A DNA stretch of 64,000 nucleotides from Saprospiraceae bacterium (GCA_021739645.1 JAIPBL010000022.1:1-64000), one strand, 5' to 3'; positions 41,246 to 50,564 are shown, numbered from the stretch's first letter. Made by a program: numbers and translations. Notes: generated from the sequence alone by a model not told the origin.

Positions 41246-43702
41246 TTAGATTTTGAAGCACATTTGCTCTACTGGTGATTCGATGTTTCGCTCTGCGCCC
41301 GCTGCTTCGGGTTCGGCGTCGGCCACTTCCGGTTGAACCATTTTCGGCACTGCGTCCATGTAGTCGTTGGCTGAGTGGGTGGAAGCATCCACCAAGCCAG
41401 CCATAAAATTGTCGGCCAAGATGATGGGCTGGTTGTTGTCGAAAAGCTCGATGAGCCGCTGGATGTTCACGTCGTGCTCCTCCCGGCCCTGCCCTTCTGA
41501 AATCTCTGGTAGGTTCAGCACGTCGGCGGCGATGTATTGCCCAAGCTGGTAGTACGACTCCCATTGCACCTTGTCAAAAAACTGGTCAGCGGTACTTTCC
41601 TGCGGGAAGTCGGGGTGATAAATCTTGTACTTGAAAGTCTCAAACTGAAGGTTCACCTCCCCGTTCTCGTCGAGATGTGGCATGAAAATCTTCCTCGGCG
41701 CAGTGACGCTTGATTTGATGTAAACCAAAGTGCCTATCTTGATTTTTTCTATGCCTTTAAGCCCAGTTTTGGCGTCCAACTTTTCCTTGACTTCCGCCAC
41801 CACTTTTTTGCGGAGCGCCCAATACCGGTCATTTCCGATTTCTTCTGGTTTGGCCTTCAGGTCCACCTTGAAATGCAATTGGTTGGGGTCTTTTTTTGAA
41901 TAAAAATAGTTGACCAGTGCTTCCAGTTTTTTGCCCTTTCTCAATATTTTACCATCCTTGTTTTTGATGTCAAACAAGACGGGTTGCCCGTTCTCCCTCA
42001 CCTCGAACTCTTCCCAGATTTGCAGCAGGTCGGCAATGGCAAAACGCCGCTGGGCATAGCCGCTCGACGCCTTAGGGCGAATGGTGTCAATGGGGTCTTG
42101 CCCCTCCCGGAAGCTGATGTCAATGCCCATTTCGTTCCGTGCCCGGATGGTCAGGTTTTCAAAATCGGAGAAGGTGCCTTCGGGGTCAGCTCCGGCATCC
42201 ACGGCCATGATGAGGCGGCACTTGCGGCGCAGCAGTTCGTACACCGCCAGGTTTTCGATATGGCCGCCGTCGGAGATATTCAGCTTGCGGTTGTCCGTGC
42301 CGATTTTTGAAAAAAGCTCTTTGAAAAAAAAGCTCGGCCACCAGACCAGGAAGGTCGTCCAGCGGGGCAGTTTCATCCCGAACAGCTTGCGTGGCTCGGT
42401 CGAGGGGTTGTTCACCCAAAAGCCTAGCCGTGCATTGAAGAGCGTCATCAGCACGCTCAAGAGTTTGTTCGAATAGATGCCCATGCCGGGGTTTACCGCT
42501 GCCGCCGAGATGGTCAGCGCCGCAGGCAGCGTCATGTGCTTGAAGCCGGGGAAGGTCGCCGTGCGCACATAGCCGGAGAGTTTTGAGCCGCACCAAAGTG
42601 GTGATAGCAGGAAGTAATCGCTGGCTTTTGCGCCCTTGAACTTGTTGTCGCCGCCCGGGTTTTGGAGATTCAGGCAGGTATTGATGAGCGGGTAGGGTGC
42701 CTGGGCCTGCGCCTTCGTTTCCTCCGTGACATTCTGCGGAAAAACCTGTTTGAGGTACAGGTTGCGGCACTTGGTCGTGTGCCGGAGGAAGGCGTCCGAC
42801 AGTTGTTTTCGGTAAAAACGGTGGAAGCTCAACGAGTTCGGATTCAGCACGAAACCCAGCAGAAAAAGGCCGACGGCAATGGCCAGCCACATCATCCGAT
42901 GTTGCAGCGTCACCTGCTGCAAGTCGTCGAACAGCTTCATGTTCACGACCCCAATTGCTCCCAAAAAGGCAGCAAACAACAGGGCCAACACCAGTTCTGT
43001 TTTGTTGAACGCCTTTGAAATGCCGAGATGGAAATTGAAGAACAGGTTCATCGCCATGTGTATCGCTACCAAGCTGCCAAGCCCTATCAGCCAGAATTTC
43101 ATCAGTTCCCCCACGAATTCTTTCCCATTGGGGTTGTCGAGGTCGAGCAATAGGCCGGAATCCCTGAACAATTCCACGTTGCCAATCACCTTCAACAACA
43201 GGTAGATAGCCGCAAAAAAAGCAATCGGACTGAACAAGCTCATGGCGAAGCTCACCAAGTAGCCTATCACCAAAAGCAAGGTGTTCCACAGTTTGTCCAA
43301 CTTGCCCTGACCGGGAATGAAATAGTCGCCGTACTCTCGCAGGCGGTTGATTTTTTCATCGCTAAAAAGTTCGTCGAAGCTGCCCTCCTCTTTCACCGTG
43401 GCCTGCACATAAGCCCCCGTGTAGCCGCCGCCAGATACCGTGGAGAGGTAGTCCGCCTTTTCGAGAATCCTGAATTTGTTGAGGGTTTTCAAAAAACCGA
43501 GGTTGATGGTGGCCGAGCGGATGCCACCGCCGGACATGGCGATGCCGAATTTTGTGGCTTCAAAATCTTGCGCAGCAGCGTCACCTTGTTGCAGCCTGCG
43601 CCGTTCGGTGAGTTGTGCGGTTTCGTTTTCTATTACTTTTTCTAGGTCTGAACATTCCATGTTTGAATGGTATTTTGCATATCTATCAAGATAAAAATTC
43701 AC
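41246..43702 (-). CDS. patatin-like phospholipase with internal membrane segments
   Basis: An 818-residue patatin-like acyl hydrolase. The oxyanion loop is SGGGIRSATINLG (57-69) and the nucleophile is Ser 90 in LSTVSGGGYTGAY (the first Gly of GxSxG is Thr here). The dyad aspartate is Asp 478 in ISDGGHIENLAVYELL. Between them, residues 138-290 hold about four to five hydrophobic membrane segments (VIGYLVSFAMSLFSPIAFFA, WLIGLGSLVAIHMAMNLF, LLFAAFLGAIGVV, AVGLFLLGFVL), so the catalytic domain is split by a membrane region. The long C-terminal part (490-818) is soluble. Start 43702 is the first ATG; 43660 is an alternative. Likely a membrane lipid acyl hydrolase. Confidence 0.86.
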   Translation of the reverse strand: MNFYLDRYAKYHSNMECSDLEKVIENETAQLTERRRLQQGDAAAQDFEATKFGIAMSGGGIRSATINLGFLKTLNKFRILEKADYLSTVSGGGYTGAYVQATVKEEGSFDELFSDEKINRLREYGDYFIPGQGKLDKLWNTLLLVIGYLVSFAMSLFSPIAFFAAIYLLLKVIGNVELFRDSGLLLDLDNPNGKEFVGELMKFWLIGLGSLVAIHMAMNLFFNFHLGISKAFNKTELVLALLFAAFLGAIGVVNMKLFDDLQQVTLQHRMMWLAIAVGLFLLGFVLNPNSLSFHRFYRKQLSDAFLRHTTKCRNLYLKQVFPQNVTEETKAQAQAPYPLINTCLNLQNPGGDNKFKGAKASDYFLLSPLWCGSKLSGYVRTATFPGFKHMTLPAALTISAAAVNPGMGIYSNKLLSVLMTLFNARLGFWVNNPSTEPRKLFGMKLPRWTTFLVWWPSFFFKELFSKIGTDNRKLNISDGGHIENLAVYELLRRKCRLIMAVDAGADPEGTFSDFENLTIRARNEMGIDISFREGQDPIDTIRPKASSGYAQRRFAIADLLQIWEEFEVRENGQPVLFDIKNKDGKILRKGKKLEALVNYFYSKKDPNQLHFKVDLKAKPEEIGNDRYWALRKKVVAEVKEKLDAKTGLKGIEKIKIGTLVYIKSSVTAPRKIFMPHLDENGEVNLQFETFKYKIYHPDFPQESTADQFFDKVQWESYYQLGQYIAADVLNLPEISEGQGREEHDVNIQRLIELFDNNQPIILADNFMAGLVDASTHSANDYMDAVPKMVQPEVADAEPEAAGAERNIESPVEQMCFKI

Positions 43703-43727
43703 AATCAGTGCTAACTCAAAAATTCCC

Positions 43728-44957
43728 TCACGACCTACTCGCCATCAGCAGCCCCAAGTCTGTGTGCTTCATGCCAAAACGGCGGCCAAGGTAGGCGTTG
43801 GTCAGGCGACCCTTGTAAACATACACGCCGTTGCGCAAGCCAAATTCCTCAAAAAGCAATTCTTCCAAACCGCCGCAGTTGCTGGCGTTGATGAGCATTG
43901 GGGTGAAAATATTACTGATGGCGATGGAGGCCGTGCGTGGCACTTTTGAAGCGATATTGGGTACACAATAGTGTACTACGCCGTGTTTCACGAAGGTCGG
44001 GTGTTCGAGCGACGTGATTTCGGAGGTCTCGAAGCAGCCGCCTTGGTCAATGCTTACGTCCACAATCACGGAGCCGTCCTTCATTTTTTCCACAATACTC
44101 TCCGGTACGATGACCGGGGAACGCCCCGTTTTTGAGTGTACCGCACCGATGACGACATCGGCGTTGAGCAGTTCTTTTTCGAGTTGGTAAGGGTTTAGGG
44201 TGGAGGTGTTCAGCTTTTGACCGACATGGCGCTGGAGTCGCATGAGTTTGTAAACGTCGTTGTCGAAAACCCGCACTTCGGCGCCTAGGCCCAGCGCCAC
44301 CCTCGTAGCCGACTCGCCCACGATGCCTGCTCCGAGCACTACCACTTTTGCCGAAGGCACCCCAGCAATGCCGCCGAGCAGAACGCCTTTGCCGCCACCC
44401 GTGGAGGCCATCAACTCCGCCGCCGTAAGCACCACGCTTATGCCCGCCAATTCGCTCATCACCCTCACCAGCGGGAAGGAACCGTTCTCATCTTTGATGT
44501 ACTCCATGGCGAGCGCAATCACCCGTTTTTCCTGAAGTTTCCTCACAAATTCCTCAGTGATGGTGGGGATATGGAGCGGGGAAATAACAAACTGGTTCGG
44601 GTTAAACATGGCCACCTCCTCCATCGTTGGCGGTGCGGCCATCAGCAACACATTGGATTGGAAGAGCTTTTCCCGGCTGTGGCAAATTTCGGCGCCCGAT
44701 TCCGAGTACCGGTGGTCGGAGTAATTGGCCTTTTTCCCGGCGCCAGTTTCTACCAGTACATTGAACCCGATAGCCGTCAGTGCTGCCACAGCGGATGGAA
44801 CCAGTGCCACCCTGCTCTCCTGCATCACTTCGGCCTTGGGTATTCCGATGGTCATGTGGCCATGCCTTGGTTTTATTGCCAGCATCTCGGCTTGCGGCTG
44901 CAACTGCCCCTCGGTTAGGGACTTTGGGATGGGTATTTTTCTGGTTGTATCTGACAT
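43728..44957 (-). CDS. ald: alanine dehydrogenase / PntA-type NAD-binding protein
   Basis: A 409-residue member of the alanine dehydrogenase family, which interconverts L-alanine and pyruvate plus ammonia with NAD. The substrate domain has IGIPKAEVMQESRVALVPSA (the conserved Arg of KxxExRVAL), and the NAD-binding part has VVVLGAGIVGESATRVALGL followed by the acidic VFDND. The region DGSVIVDVSIDQGGCFETSE is also conserved. The first 35 residues are an extra N-terminal extension compared with classical Ald (about 370). The transhydrogenase alpha subunit is the alternative, but it has membrane helices that are absent here. Confidence 0.88.
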   Translation of the reverse strand: MSDTTRKIPIPKSLTEGQLQPQAEMLAIKPRHGHMTIGIPKAEVMQESRVALVPSAVAALTAIGFNVLVETGAGKKANYSDHRYSESGAEICHSREKLFQSNVLLMAAPPTMEEVAMFNPNQFVISPLHIPTITEEFVRKLQEKRVIALAMEYIKDENGSFPLVRVMSELAGISVVLTAAELMASTGGGKGVLLGGIAGVPSAKVVVLGAGIVGESATRVALGLGAEVRVFDNDVYKLMRLQRHVGQKLNTSTLNPYQLEKELLNADVVIGAVHSKTGRSPVIVPESIVEKMKDGSVIVDVSIDQGGCFETSEITSLEHPTFVKHGVVHYCVPNIASKVPRTASIAISNIFTPMLINASNCGGLEELLFEEFGLRNGVYVYKGRLTNAYLGRRFGMKHTDLGLLMASRS

Positions 44958-44963
44958 AAAGTT

Positions 44964-45000
44964 AGTGTTTGAGGGCTTGAGTGTTTGGGTGTTCGAGATT
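44964..45000 (-). repeat. heptad array before the alanine dehydrogenase gene
   Basis: On the minus strand, units of 7-8 nt built on CTCAAACA, ACTCAAG and CCCAAAC end 6 nt before the ATG. The unit is close to that in front of the PNPOx-like gene (25475-25509). Confidence 0.65.
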
Positions 45001-45023
45001 ATACAAGTTCCTAAAAGTTAGCA

Positions 45024-45479
45024 TCAGCATTTTTTATCATTAGAAAACAAAAAACGCCTGCTTTCATCGGGCTGTGATGCTATTTCTACAAAAACCATAT
45101 CGTCGGGCAACAGGTCACTGATGATTTCTGGCCACTCGATGAAGCAGTAGTTTTCGTCGTATAGATAGTCTTCAATTCCAATGCCGAGTGCTTCATCCAA
45201 GCTCTTCAACCGGTAAAGGTCAAGGTGATGGATGGGTTGTTCCCGGTCATTTTCATCCAAAAAGACATACTCGTTCACGAGGGCAAAAGTCGGGCTGGTC
45301 ACGTTGTCTGTCACTTTTAGCCTTCGGCAAAACGACTTGACCAAGGCTGTTTTTCCTGCCCCTAGGTCTCCAATTAGGGCTATTTTAGTTCTGCCTTCGG
45401 CAAAATGGAGCAGGGCTTCTACGGCCTTATCTAGTTCTGCCTCCGATAGGACAACGAGTTCTATCTGTTTGCCACTCAT
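45024..45479 (-). CDS. tsaE: tRNA threonylcarbamoyladenosine biosynthesis ATPase TsaE
   Basis: A 151-residue P-loop ATPase. Walker A is GDLGAGKTALVKSF, followed by TSPTFALVNEY and HHLDLYRL, all TsaE signatures, and the end ECFIEWPE-like segment (CFIEWPEII). It works with TsaB and TsaD to place t6A at position 37 of ANN-decoding tRNAs in the cytoplasm. The start ATG at 45479 overlaps the aquaporin gene's stop in an ATGA arrangement, so the two are coupled. The open frame continues 26 codons into the aquaporin gene, which is a shadow. Confidence 0.94.
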   Translation of the reverse strand: MSGKQIELVVLSEAELDKAVEALLHFAEGRTKIALIGDLGAGKTALVKSFCRRLKVTDNVTSPTFALVNEYVFLDENDREQPIHHLDLYRLKSLDEALGIGIEDYLYDENYCFIEWPEIISDLLPDDMVFVEIASQPDESRRFLFSNDKKC

Positions 45480-46267
45480 GCTTTTTTCTCTTTGAAATAG
45501 GCCCACCAAGCCATGGCGATGAACACAAGGAACACCGCCCAAGCCCACGGTTGGCAATCTGCTTTAAAAGCAGCGCAGTAAAATGCAGCCCCCAGTAAAC
45601 CGCCAATGATTGGCCCGACCACGGGTACCCAGGCGTAGCCCCAATCGGAGCCGCCCTTTCCAGCGATGGGCAGCAGGGCATGTGCAATCCTTGGGCCGAG
45701 GTCCCTTGCTGGATTGATGGCATATCCCGTCGTACCGCCCAGCGACATCCCGATGGACACGACCAAAGCTCCCACCACGATGGGGTTCAGGCCCTCAGTG
45801 AACTTGTTTGCCCCGATAAAAAGCACACCCGCGACCAATACAAAAGTGCCGATTGTTTCACTTATTAGGTTCGACCAGGTGGAGCGGATGGCAGGTGCAG
45901 TGCAGAACACTCCGAGTTTGGTGGCCGGGTCTTCCGTCTTTGACCAATGCGGCAGGTAGTGCAGCCAGACGAGCATCGCCCCGACGATTGCTCCAAGCAC
46001 CTGTGCGAGCAGGTAGCCCGGCACTTTTTCCCAAGGGAAACTGCCCTCGGCGGCCAGGCCAAGCGTCACGGCGGGGTTAAGGTGTGCGCCGCTTATTTGA
46101 CCAACAGCGTAAATGGCCATGGTGACAGCGAGGCCCCAAGCTAGGGTGATTACTATCCATCCTCCATTTTCAGCCTTGCTGCTCTTCAGGAGTATGCCAG
46201 CCACGACGCCGTCGCCAAGTAAAATCAACAACATTGTACCAATGAATTCACTCCAGAACGGTGTCAT
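45476..46267 (-). CDS. MIP-family channel, glycerol-facilitator type
   Basis: A 263-residue inner-membrane channel with six membrane segments and two half-helices. The NPA motifs are at 64-66 (SGAHLNPAVTLG) and 185-187 (GYAINPARDLGPR). The Asp directly after NPAR is the glycerol-facilitator signature, so glycerol or other small polyols are more likely than water alone. Length fits GlpF (281) and relatives. No glycerol kinase gene is nearby. The tsaE start overlaps its stop by 4 nt, a surprising partner. Confidence 0.93.
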   Translation of the reverse strand: MTPFWSEFIGTMLLILLGDGVVAGILLKSSKAENGGWIVITLAWGLAVTMAIYAVGQISGAHLNPAVTLGLAAEGSFPWEKVPGYLLAQVLGAIVGAMLVWLHYLPHWSKTEDPATKLGVFCTAPAIRSTWSNLISETIGTFVLVAGVLFIGANKFTEGLNPIVVGALVVSIGMSLGGTTGYAINPARDLGPRIAHALLPIAGKGGSDWGYAWVPVVGPIIGGLLGAAFYCAAFKADCQPWAWAVFLVFIAMAWWAYFKEKKA

Positions 46268-46371
46268 GCTTGTCAGTTTTGTTTTGTAAAAGTTAGTTGA
46301 AGAACAATTGTCAAATAAACCACATTTCGCAGACTTTCAACCAACTAAGCTTAAAATTATGCTCAAAAAAA

Positions 46372-46403
46372 AACGGGAAGGCGGCGCTTGCCGTCTTCCC
46401 GTT
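46372..46403 (-). terminator. intrinsic terminator of the DUF4290 gene
   Basis: AACGGGAAG and CTTCCCGTT arms with an inner GGC/GCC extension; on the minus strand a run of nine T follows. 25 nt past the stop. Confidence 0.85.
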
Positions 46404-46427
46404 CGTGTTTTGATAAAAAATGGAAAC

Positions 46428-47132
46428 TTATTTCCGCCTTGGGTTGCGTCGCTGTTGGCGGTCATTGCTACCGCCCCTACGGGTGTCTTTTCCGCCTCTG
46501 CCGCCACCGGATCGCTGGCGCCCGCCTCTATCGCGGTCGCCTCCTCTATTGTCGCGGTCACCCGGTCTGCGGATAACGCCGCCACGGCTCAGGTTGTCGA
46601 GGGAAGCATCTTCCGTTACTTTGAGCTTGCCTCCGGAGAGGTGCTCCAAGTCTTCGATGATGGTATCATCACTGACGTAGTGTTCCCTGTTCCAAGTTTT
46701 ATAGGCCAGTTTCATATAGGAGCCAATGACCTGCACAAAGCCTTCCTTTTTTGGGCCTTCTTCCATTTGGAGCGCCCTTGCTATTAGCCGTTGAACGTTG
46801 TGGCCGTAGTGCCGAAACTTGGTTTCCTTGGCAGGGTAGGGCACTTTTTCCGGCCTTTTCCGACTGTCTTCTGGTCTTGGAATCTCCCCGTTTGGCGGCG
46901 TCACATCGAGGTTGTACTCAGCGATGCGGAACACGTGCTTCCACATTTTGTCGCGGTAGTCCTCCAAGTTGCGATTCTGTGGGTGCATTTGCATCATGAG
47001 AATCACGATTTCTTCAATATAGCGCTGGCGCTCTGCCCTGGTGGGCAAATCCCTCGCATAGCGAATCATCCCTTGGATGTTGCGCCCATATTCGGGTATG
47101 ATGAGTTCTTCTTTTTTTGAGTTGTACTCCAT
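46428..47132 (-). CDS. DUF4290-family protein with Arg/Gly-rich tail
   Basis: A 234-residue cytoplasmic protein. Residues 1-175 are the DUF4290 domain, known from Bacteroidota (MEYNSKKEELIIPEYGRNIQ, GMIRYARDLPTRAERQRYIE, FRHYGHNVQRLIARAL). From about 185 the chain becomes low-complexity and basic, rich in Arg, Gly, Asp and Ser with RGG-like steps, ending QRRNPRRK. Such tails bind RNA or promote condensation in other proteins; that is inference here. It is downstream of glmS on the same strand, separated by an inverted heptad array. Confidence 0.85.
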   Translation of the reverse strand: MEYNSKKEELIIPEYGRNIQGMIRYARDLPTRAERQRYIEEIVILMMQMHPQNRNLEDYRDKMWKHVFRIAEYNLDVTPPNGEIPRPEDSRKRPEKVPYPAKETKFRHYGHNVQRLIARALQMEEGPKKEGFVQVIGSYMKLAYKTWNREHYVSDDTIIEDLEHLSGGKLKVTEDASLDNLSRGGVIRRPGDRDNRGGDRDRGGRQRSGGGRGGKDTRRGGSNDRQQRRNPRRK

Positions 47133-47139
47133 GTATTCA

Positions 47140-47194
47140 ATGATGAATGATGAATGATAAATGATGTTTCAAAATTCATCATTTATCATTCATC
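47140..47194. repeat. inverted heptad arrays between glmS and the DUF4290 gene
   Basis: Left array AATGATG/AATGATA units (47140-47166), right array CATCATT/TATCATT units (47177-47194), able to fold on each other. On the minus strand the array leads into the DUF4290 start codon, 7 nt away. Confidence 0.78.
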
Positions 47195-47195
47195 A

Positions 47196-49034
47196 TTATT
47201 CTACGGTTACTGATTTTGCAAGGTTTCGGGGTTGGTCCACATTGCAGCCCCGCATCACAGCGATGTGATAGGAGAGCAATTGGAGTGGGATAACGGAAAG
47301 CAACGGTGTGAACGGCTCTTCTGTATCAGGTATTTCGATGGTGTAGTCAACAATCTTGCTGATTTCATGGTCACCTTCGGTAACGATGGCTATCACAACA
47401 CCTTTTCGGGCCTTTACTTCCTGAATATTGGAAACAATTTTCTCGTTCAAACTTTTATTCGTTGCTATCACAATGACAGGCATATTCTCGTCAATGAGGG
47501 CAATGGGGCCGTGCTTCATTTCAGCGGCTGGGTAGCCCTCAGCGTGGATGTACGAAATTTCCTTTAATTTAAGTGCTCCTTCGAGCGCAATTGGAAAATT
47601 GTAACCACGGCCAAGGTACATCGAATTGGTCGAATCCTTAATTTCACCAGCGATGTATTTGATTTTGTCGTTGCTGGCGAGCACTTTCTCCACCTTACCT
47701 GGGATGTCTTCAAGTTCTGTCAGCAGTTTTTTGAAATATTCATCAGAGATGGTGCCCCGCTCTCGCCCGATCTGCAGTGCCATCAGCGTCAGCAAAGTGA
47801 CTTGGGCCGTGAAAGCCTTTGTGGATGCTACCCCAATTTCAGGGCCACAATGGATGTACGAGCCGGCATCGGTGAGGCGGGCGATGGAAGACCCCACCAC
47901 GTTTACGATGCCGTAGAGTAGTGCTCCGTTCTTTTTGGCCAGTTCCAGTGCAGCGTAGGTATCCGCTGTTTCACCTGACTGTGAGATAGCAATGACAACA
48001 TCTTTGTCGGTGATGACTGGGTGGCGGTAACGAAATTCGGAAGCGTACTCGACTTCGACGGGAATGCGTGCGAGGTCTTCAAAGAGGTACTCGGCGATAA
48101 GGCCTGCATGCCAAGAGGTGCCGCACCCGAGGATAATGAAACGGGAAGCGTTTTTCACTTGCTCAACGTGGTCATCCATGCCACCGAGGCGCACCCATCC
48201 GTGATCTGCGCTAATGCGGCCACGCATGGCGTCCATGATGGTGGCGGGCTGCTCGTGGATTTCCTTGAGCATGAAATAATCGTAGCCGCCTTTTTCCATG
48301 CGCTCGATTTCCATGTGGAGTTCATCCACAAAAGGGGTATGCACCTCGTTGTGAATGTTTCGGATTTCATACTCGCCGTTGCGATGAACGGTGGCAATGT
48401 GCTCATCGTCAAGGTAAATTACCTTTTTGGTGTACTCTACAATGGGTGTGCCATCAGAAGCCAGGAAGAATTCATCCTCTCCAATGCCCAAAACCAACGG
48501 GCTTCCCTTTCGGGCAGCTACAAGCTTGTCAGGGTCTTGGCTGTCAATAATTACGATAGCATAGGCACCAATCACTTGGTTCAATGCCACCCGCACGGCC
48601 TCCTCAAGGGGTAGGTTGGCCTGTTTTTGTACTTCTTCTATCAGGTGGACGAGTACTTCTGTGTCCGTTTGTGAAGTAAAAACATGGCCTTTGTTTTCGA
48701 GCGCCTGTTTGATCAGCGCATAATTCTCGATGATGCCATTGTGCACAAGCGTCAGACGGCCATTGCCTGAATTGTGAGGGTGGGCGTTGGTGTCGTCTGG
48801 TTTGCCGTGTGTGGCCCAGCGGGTATGGCCAATGCCAGAAGTGCCGAAGATGTTGTGACCTTTTGCAAAATCAACAAGCTCCTGAACTTTTCCTTTTTTC
48901 TTGTAAACATTGAGATTCCCGTTCATCAAAGCAATACCGGCACTGTCATAACCGCGGTATTCAAGTCTTTGCAGACCTTTGATGAGGATTGGGTAGGCTT
49001 CTTTTTTGCCAATGTAGGCGATAATTCCACACAT
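47196..49034 (-). CDS. glmS: glutamine--fructose-6-phosphate aminotransferase (isomerizing)
   Basis: A 612-residue cytoplasmic enzyme making glucosamine-6-phosphate, the first step to UDP-GlcNAc for peptidoglycan and LPS. The N-terminal glutaminase begins MCGIIAYIG with catalytic Cys 2, followed by LEYRGYDSAGIAL and GHTRWATHG. Two SIS domains follow (ILGCGTSWHAGL, SQSGETADTYAAL, YLGRGYNFPIALEGALKLKE, EGYPAAEMKHGPIALI), and it ends in the diagnostic PRNLAKSVTVE. Full length. No leader ribozyme was recognised in the 189-base gap upstream. Confidence 0.97.
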   Translation of the reverse strand: MCGIIAYIGKKEAYPILIKGLQRLEYRGYDSAGIALMNGNLNVYKKKGKVQELVDFAKGHNIFGTSGIGHTRWATHGKPDDTNAHPHNSGNGRLTLVHNGIIENYALIKQALENKGHVFTSQTDTEVLVHLIEEVQKQANLPLEEAVRVALNQVIGAYAIVIIDSQDPDKLVAARKGSPLVLGIGEDEFFLASDGTPIVEYTKKVIYLDDEHIATVHRNGEYEIRNIHNEVHTPFVDELHMEIERMEKGGYDYFMLKEIHEQPATIMDAMRGRISADHGWVRLGGMDDHVEQVKNASRFIILGCGTSWHAGLIAEYLFEDLARIPVEVEYASEFRYRHPVITDKDVVIAISQSGETADTYAALELAKKNGALLYGIVNVVGSSIARLTDAGSYIHCGPEIGVASTKAFTAQVTLLTLMALQIGRERGTISDEYFKKLLTELEDIPGKVEKVLASNDKIKYIAGEIKDSTNSMYLGRGYNFPIALEGALKLKEISYIHAEGYPAAEMKHGPIALIDENMPVIVIATNKSLNEKIVSNIQEVKARKGVVIAIVTEGDHEISKIVDYTIEIPDTEEPFTPLLSVIPLQLLSYHIAVMRGCNVDQPRNLAKSVTVE

Positions 49035-49223
49035 AATTCATTTGGGTGTTAGTGATTATTTGGATTATTCCTGAGCGCATTTTGCGAAGTTTTGATGACA
49101 CACCGAAATTAACATCTTTTCCTCGCAAAACTGCACAATGCAAATAAAAAGGATATTTTTCAATTTACCATCAAAGATGTCCAAGGCTTTTATATTCAGT
49201 TGCTTTTGGATGGCTGTTTGTGC

Positions 49224-50564
49224 TCAATACCTCGTGTACCAAATTTTCAATTTTGCAGGTGTGTCAGGGTGGCTGGGGCTTCCCAAAACAACCCTTGCTG
49301 CCCGTTCAGCGCGAAGATGAGCGGTGAAAAGCAGCTTCTTTTTCGAATTCCCAGCAATCATCCTTTGCAACTGTGCAGCCAAGTTCAACTTGTAGGTATC
49401 ATCCGATGTCACTTTTCCACCGAAAAAATCCCCGAAATCCGAACTTGGATGGCTAATGGAGGCAAAGTAAATATCGTCCAAGATGTTGACGCTGGTGTCG
49501 GATGCTATTTCAGAAGCATAAATTTGCTGCACAGGGTTGTAGTTGTCGTTGTCTTCTGGAAGCGTTACAATAGGGAAACTCAATTCTGCTTTGTTGATGA
49601 TTAATCCTTTCAATTCTTCAGCATACGGGATTTCAAATTCAATGTTCACCCCATTGAGGCCTTGAAGGAACAGGTTATTGCTGCCGTTTTGGCCGATATT
49701 TCCGCCTACCACCGAACCGCCGTAGTAATTGCGCTGGTGCAGCACCACCGGATTGCCGGAGAATGTTTTGAAGTCGTAGCTTTTCTTTTTGCCGGCATTG
49801 TTATAGTAAAAGCGGATATTGGTATTGCTGCTGCGCATGATAAAACTCAACAGCCCTGCATTTTGCGAAGCAGGTTTCAGCCAAATGCCTTTGAAGAATT
49901 CAAGGAACAGGCTGTCCGTTGCCAATGTCAATGAATCCAACTCGAAAATGGATTTCCCAAACAGGGAGTCGAGCTTGATGCGCAGGTGCGGTGCCAATTT
50001 TACTTCCCTAACCGAATCCGCATTTGTTTCCATGACGGTCAGGCTATCAGTCAAGTTCGGCACAAAAGTATGCACAGCAAGCGGGGTGGGTTTCACTGAA
50101 AAACTATCGGAATTGAGGTATTTCTCATCCACATCCAAGGACTGGCTCATTTCATAAACCTCGATGGTAAATGGCTCATCAAGCTTTCCGTAGCTTAGGC
50201 TCGTGTTGTAAGCCAGCGTAAGTACCACGGAATCCAGGACGCTTAGGGTGTCAATAAAATTTGGCGGACTTGAGTTGGTGACAATTTGTGCATAAATACT
50301 GGAAACTGTCCTGCCAAACACAGGGTCTTGGTAGTCGCCAAATGCAAAATTTTGAAAGATGGTGCCGTTCACCCCCGGCCCCCAAACCGTCATGGAGTCG
50401 TTGATGACGGTGCGGGCGTTTATCGTAAGTGTGTCGGTAAACTCCGTGTTCAATTGGTCACCAGAGAGCAGGTCAGAGCCAATGCTGGAAGGGTCGTTGC
50501 AAGAGAATAGGGTAACAAGGGAAAGTGTCAGCATCCAAAATGCTGAGGTGGTCAAATTTTTCAT
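49224..50564 (-). CDS. DUF4270-family lipoprotein
   Basis: A 446-residue lipoprotein with lipobox TLFSC (Cys 22). The mature protein is beta-rich with the DUF4270 pattern: DPSSIGSDLL near the start, FGDYQDPVFGRTVSSIYAQI, and a C-terminal ARVVLGSPSHPDTPAKLKIWY. It is expected to sit at the outer membrane. In other Bacteroidota this gene lies beside the GT5 'starch synthase' gene, as it does here (167 nt apart, same strand). Function unknown. Confidence 0.85.
   Translation of the reverse strand: MKNLTTSAFWMLTLSLVTLFSCNDPSSIGSDLLSGDQLNTEFTDTLTINARTVINDSMTVWGPGVNGTIFQNFAFGDYQDPVFGRTVSSIYAQIVTNSSPPNFIDTLSVLDSVVLTLAYNTSLSYGKLDEPFTIEVYEMSQSLDVDEKYLNSDSFSVKPTPLAVHTFVPNLTDSLTVMETNADSVREVKLAPHLRIKLDSLFGKSIFELDSLTLATDSLFLEFFKGIWLKPASQNAGLLSFIMRSSNTNIRFYYNNAGKKKSYDFKTFSGNPVVLHQRNYYGGSVVGGNIGQNGSNNLFLQGLNGVNIEFEIPYAEELKGLIINKAELSFPIVTLPEDNDNYNPVQQIYASEIASDTSVNILDDIYFASISHPSSDFGDFFGGKVTSDDTYKLNLAAQLQRMIAGNSKKKLLFTAHLRAERAARVVLGSPSHPDTPAKLKIWYTRY

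Noticed and set aside
46308-46787. 159-codon plus-strand frame opposite the DUF4290 gene
   Set aside because: It is the complement of the Arg/Gly-rich tail and the terminator stem, with no independent support.
48900-49223. glmS ribozyme or other riboswitch before glmS
   Set aside because: The leader upstream of 49034 shows no conserved core I could match, and glmS ribozymes are largely confined to Bacillota and relatives.
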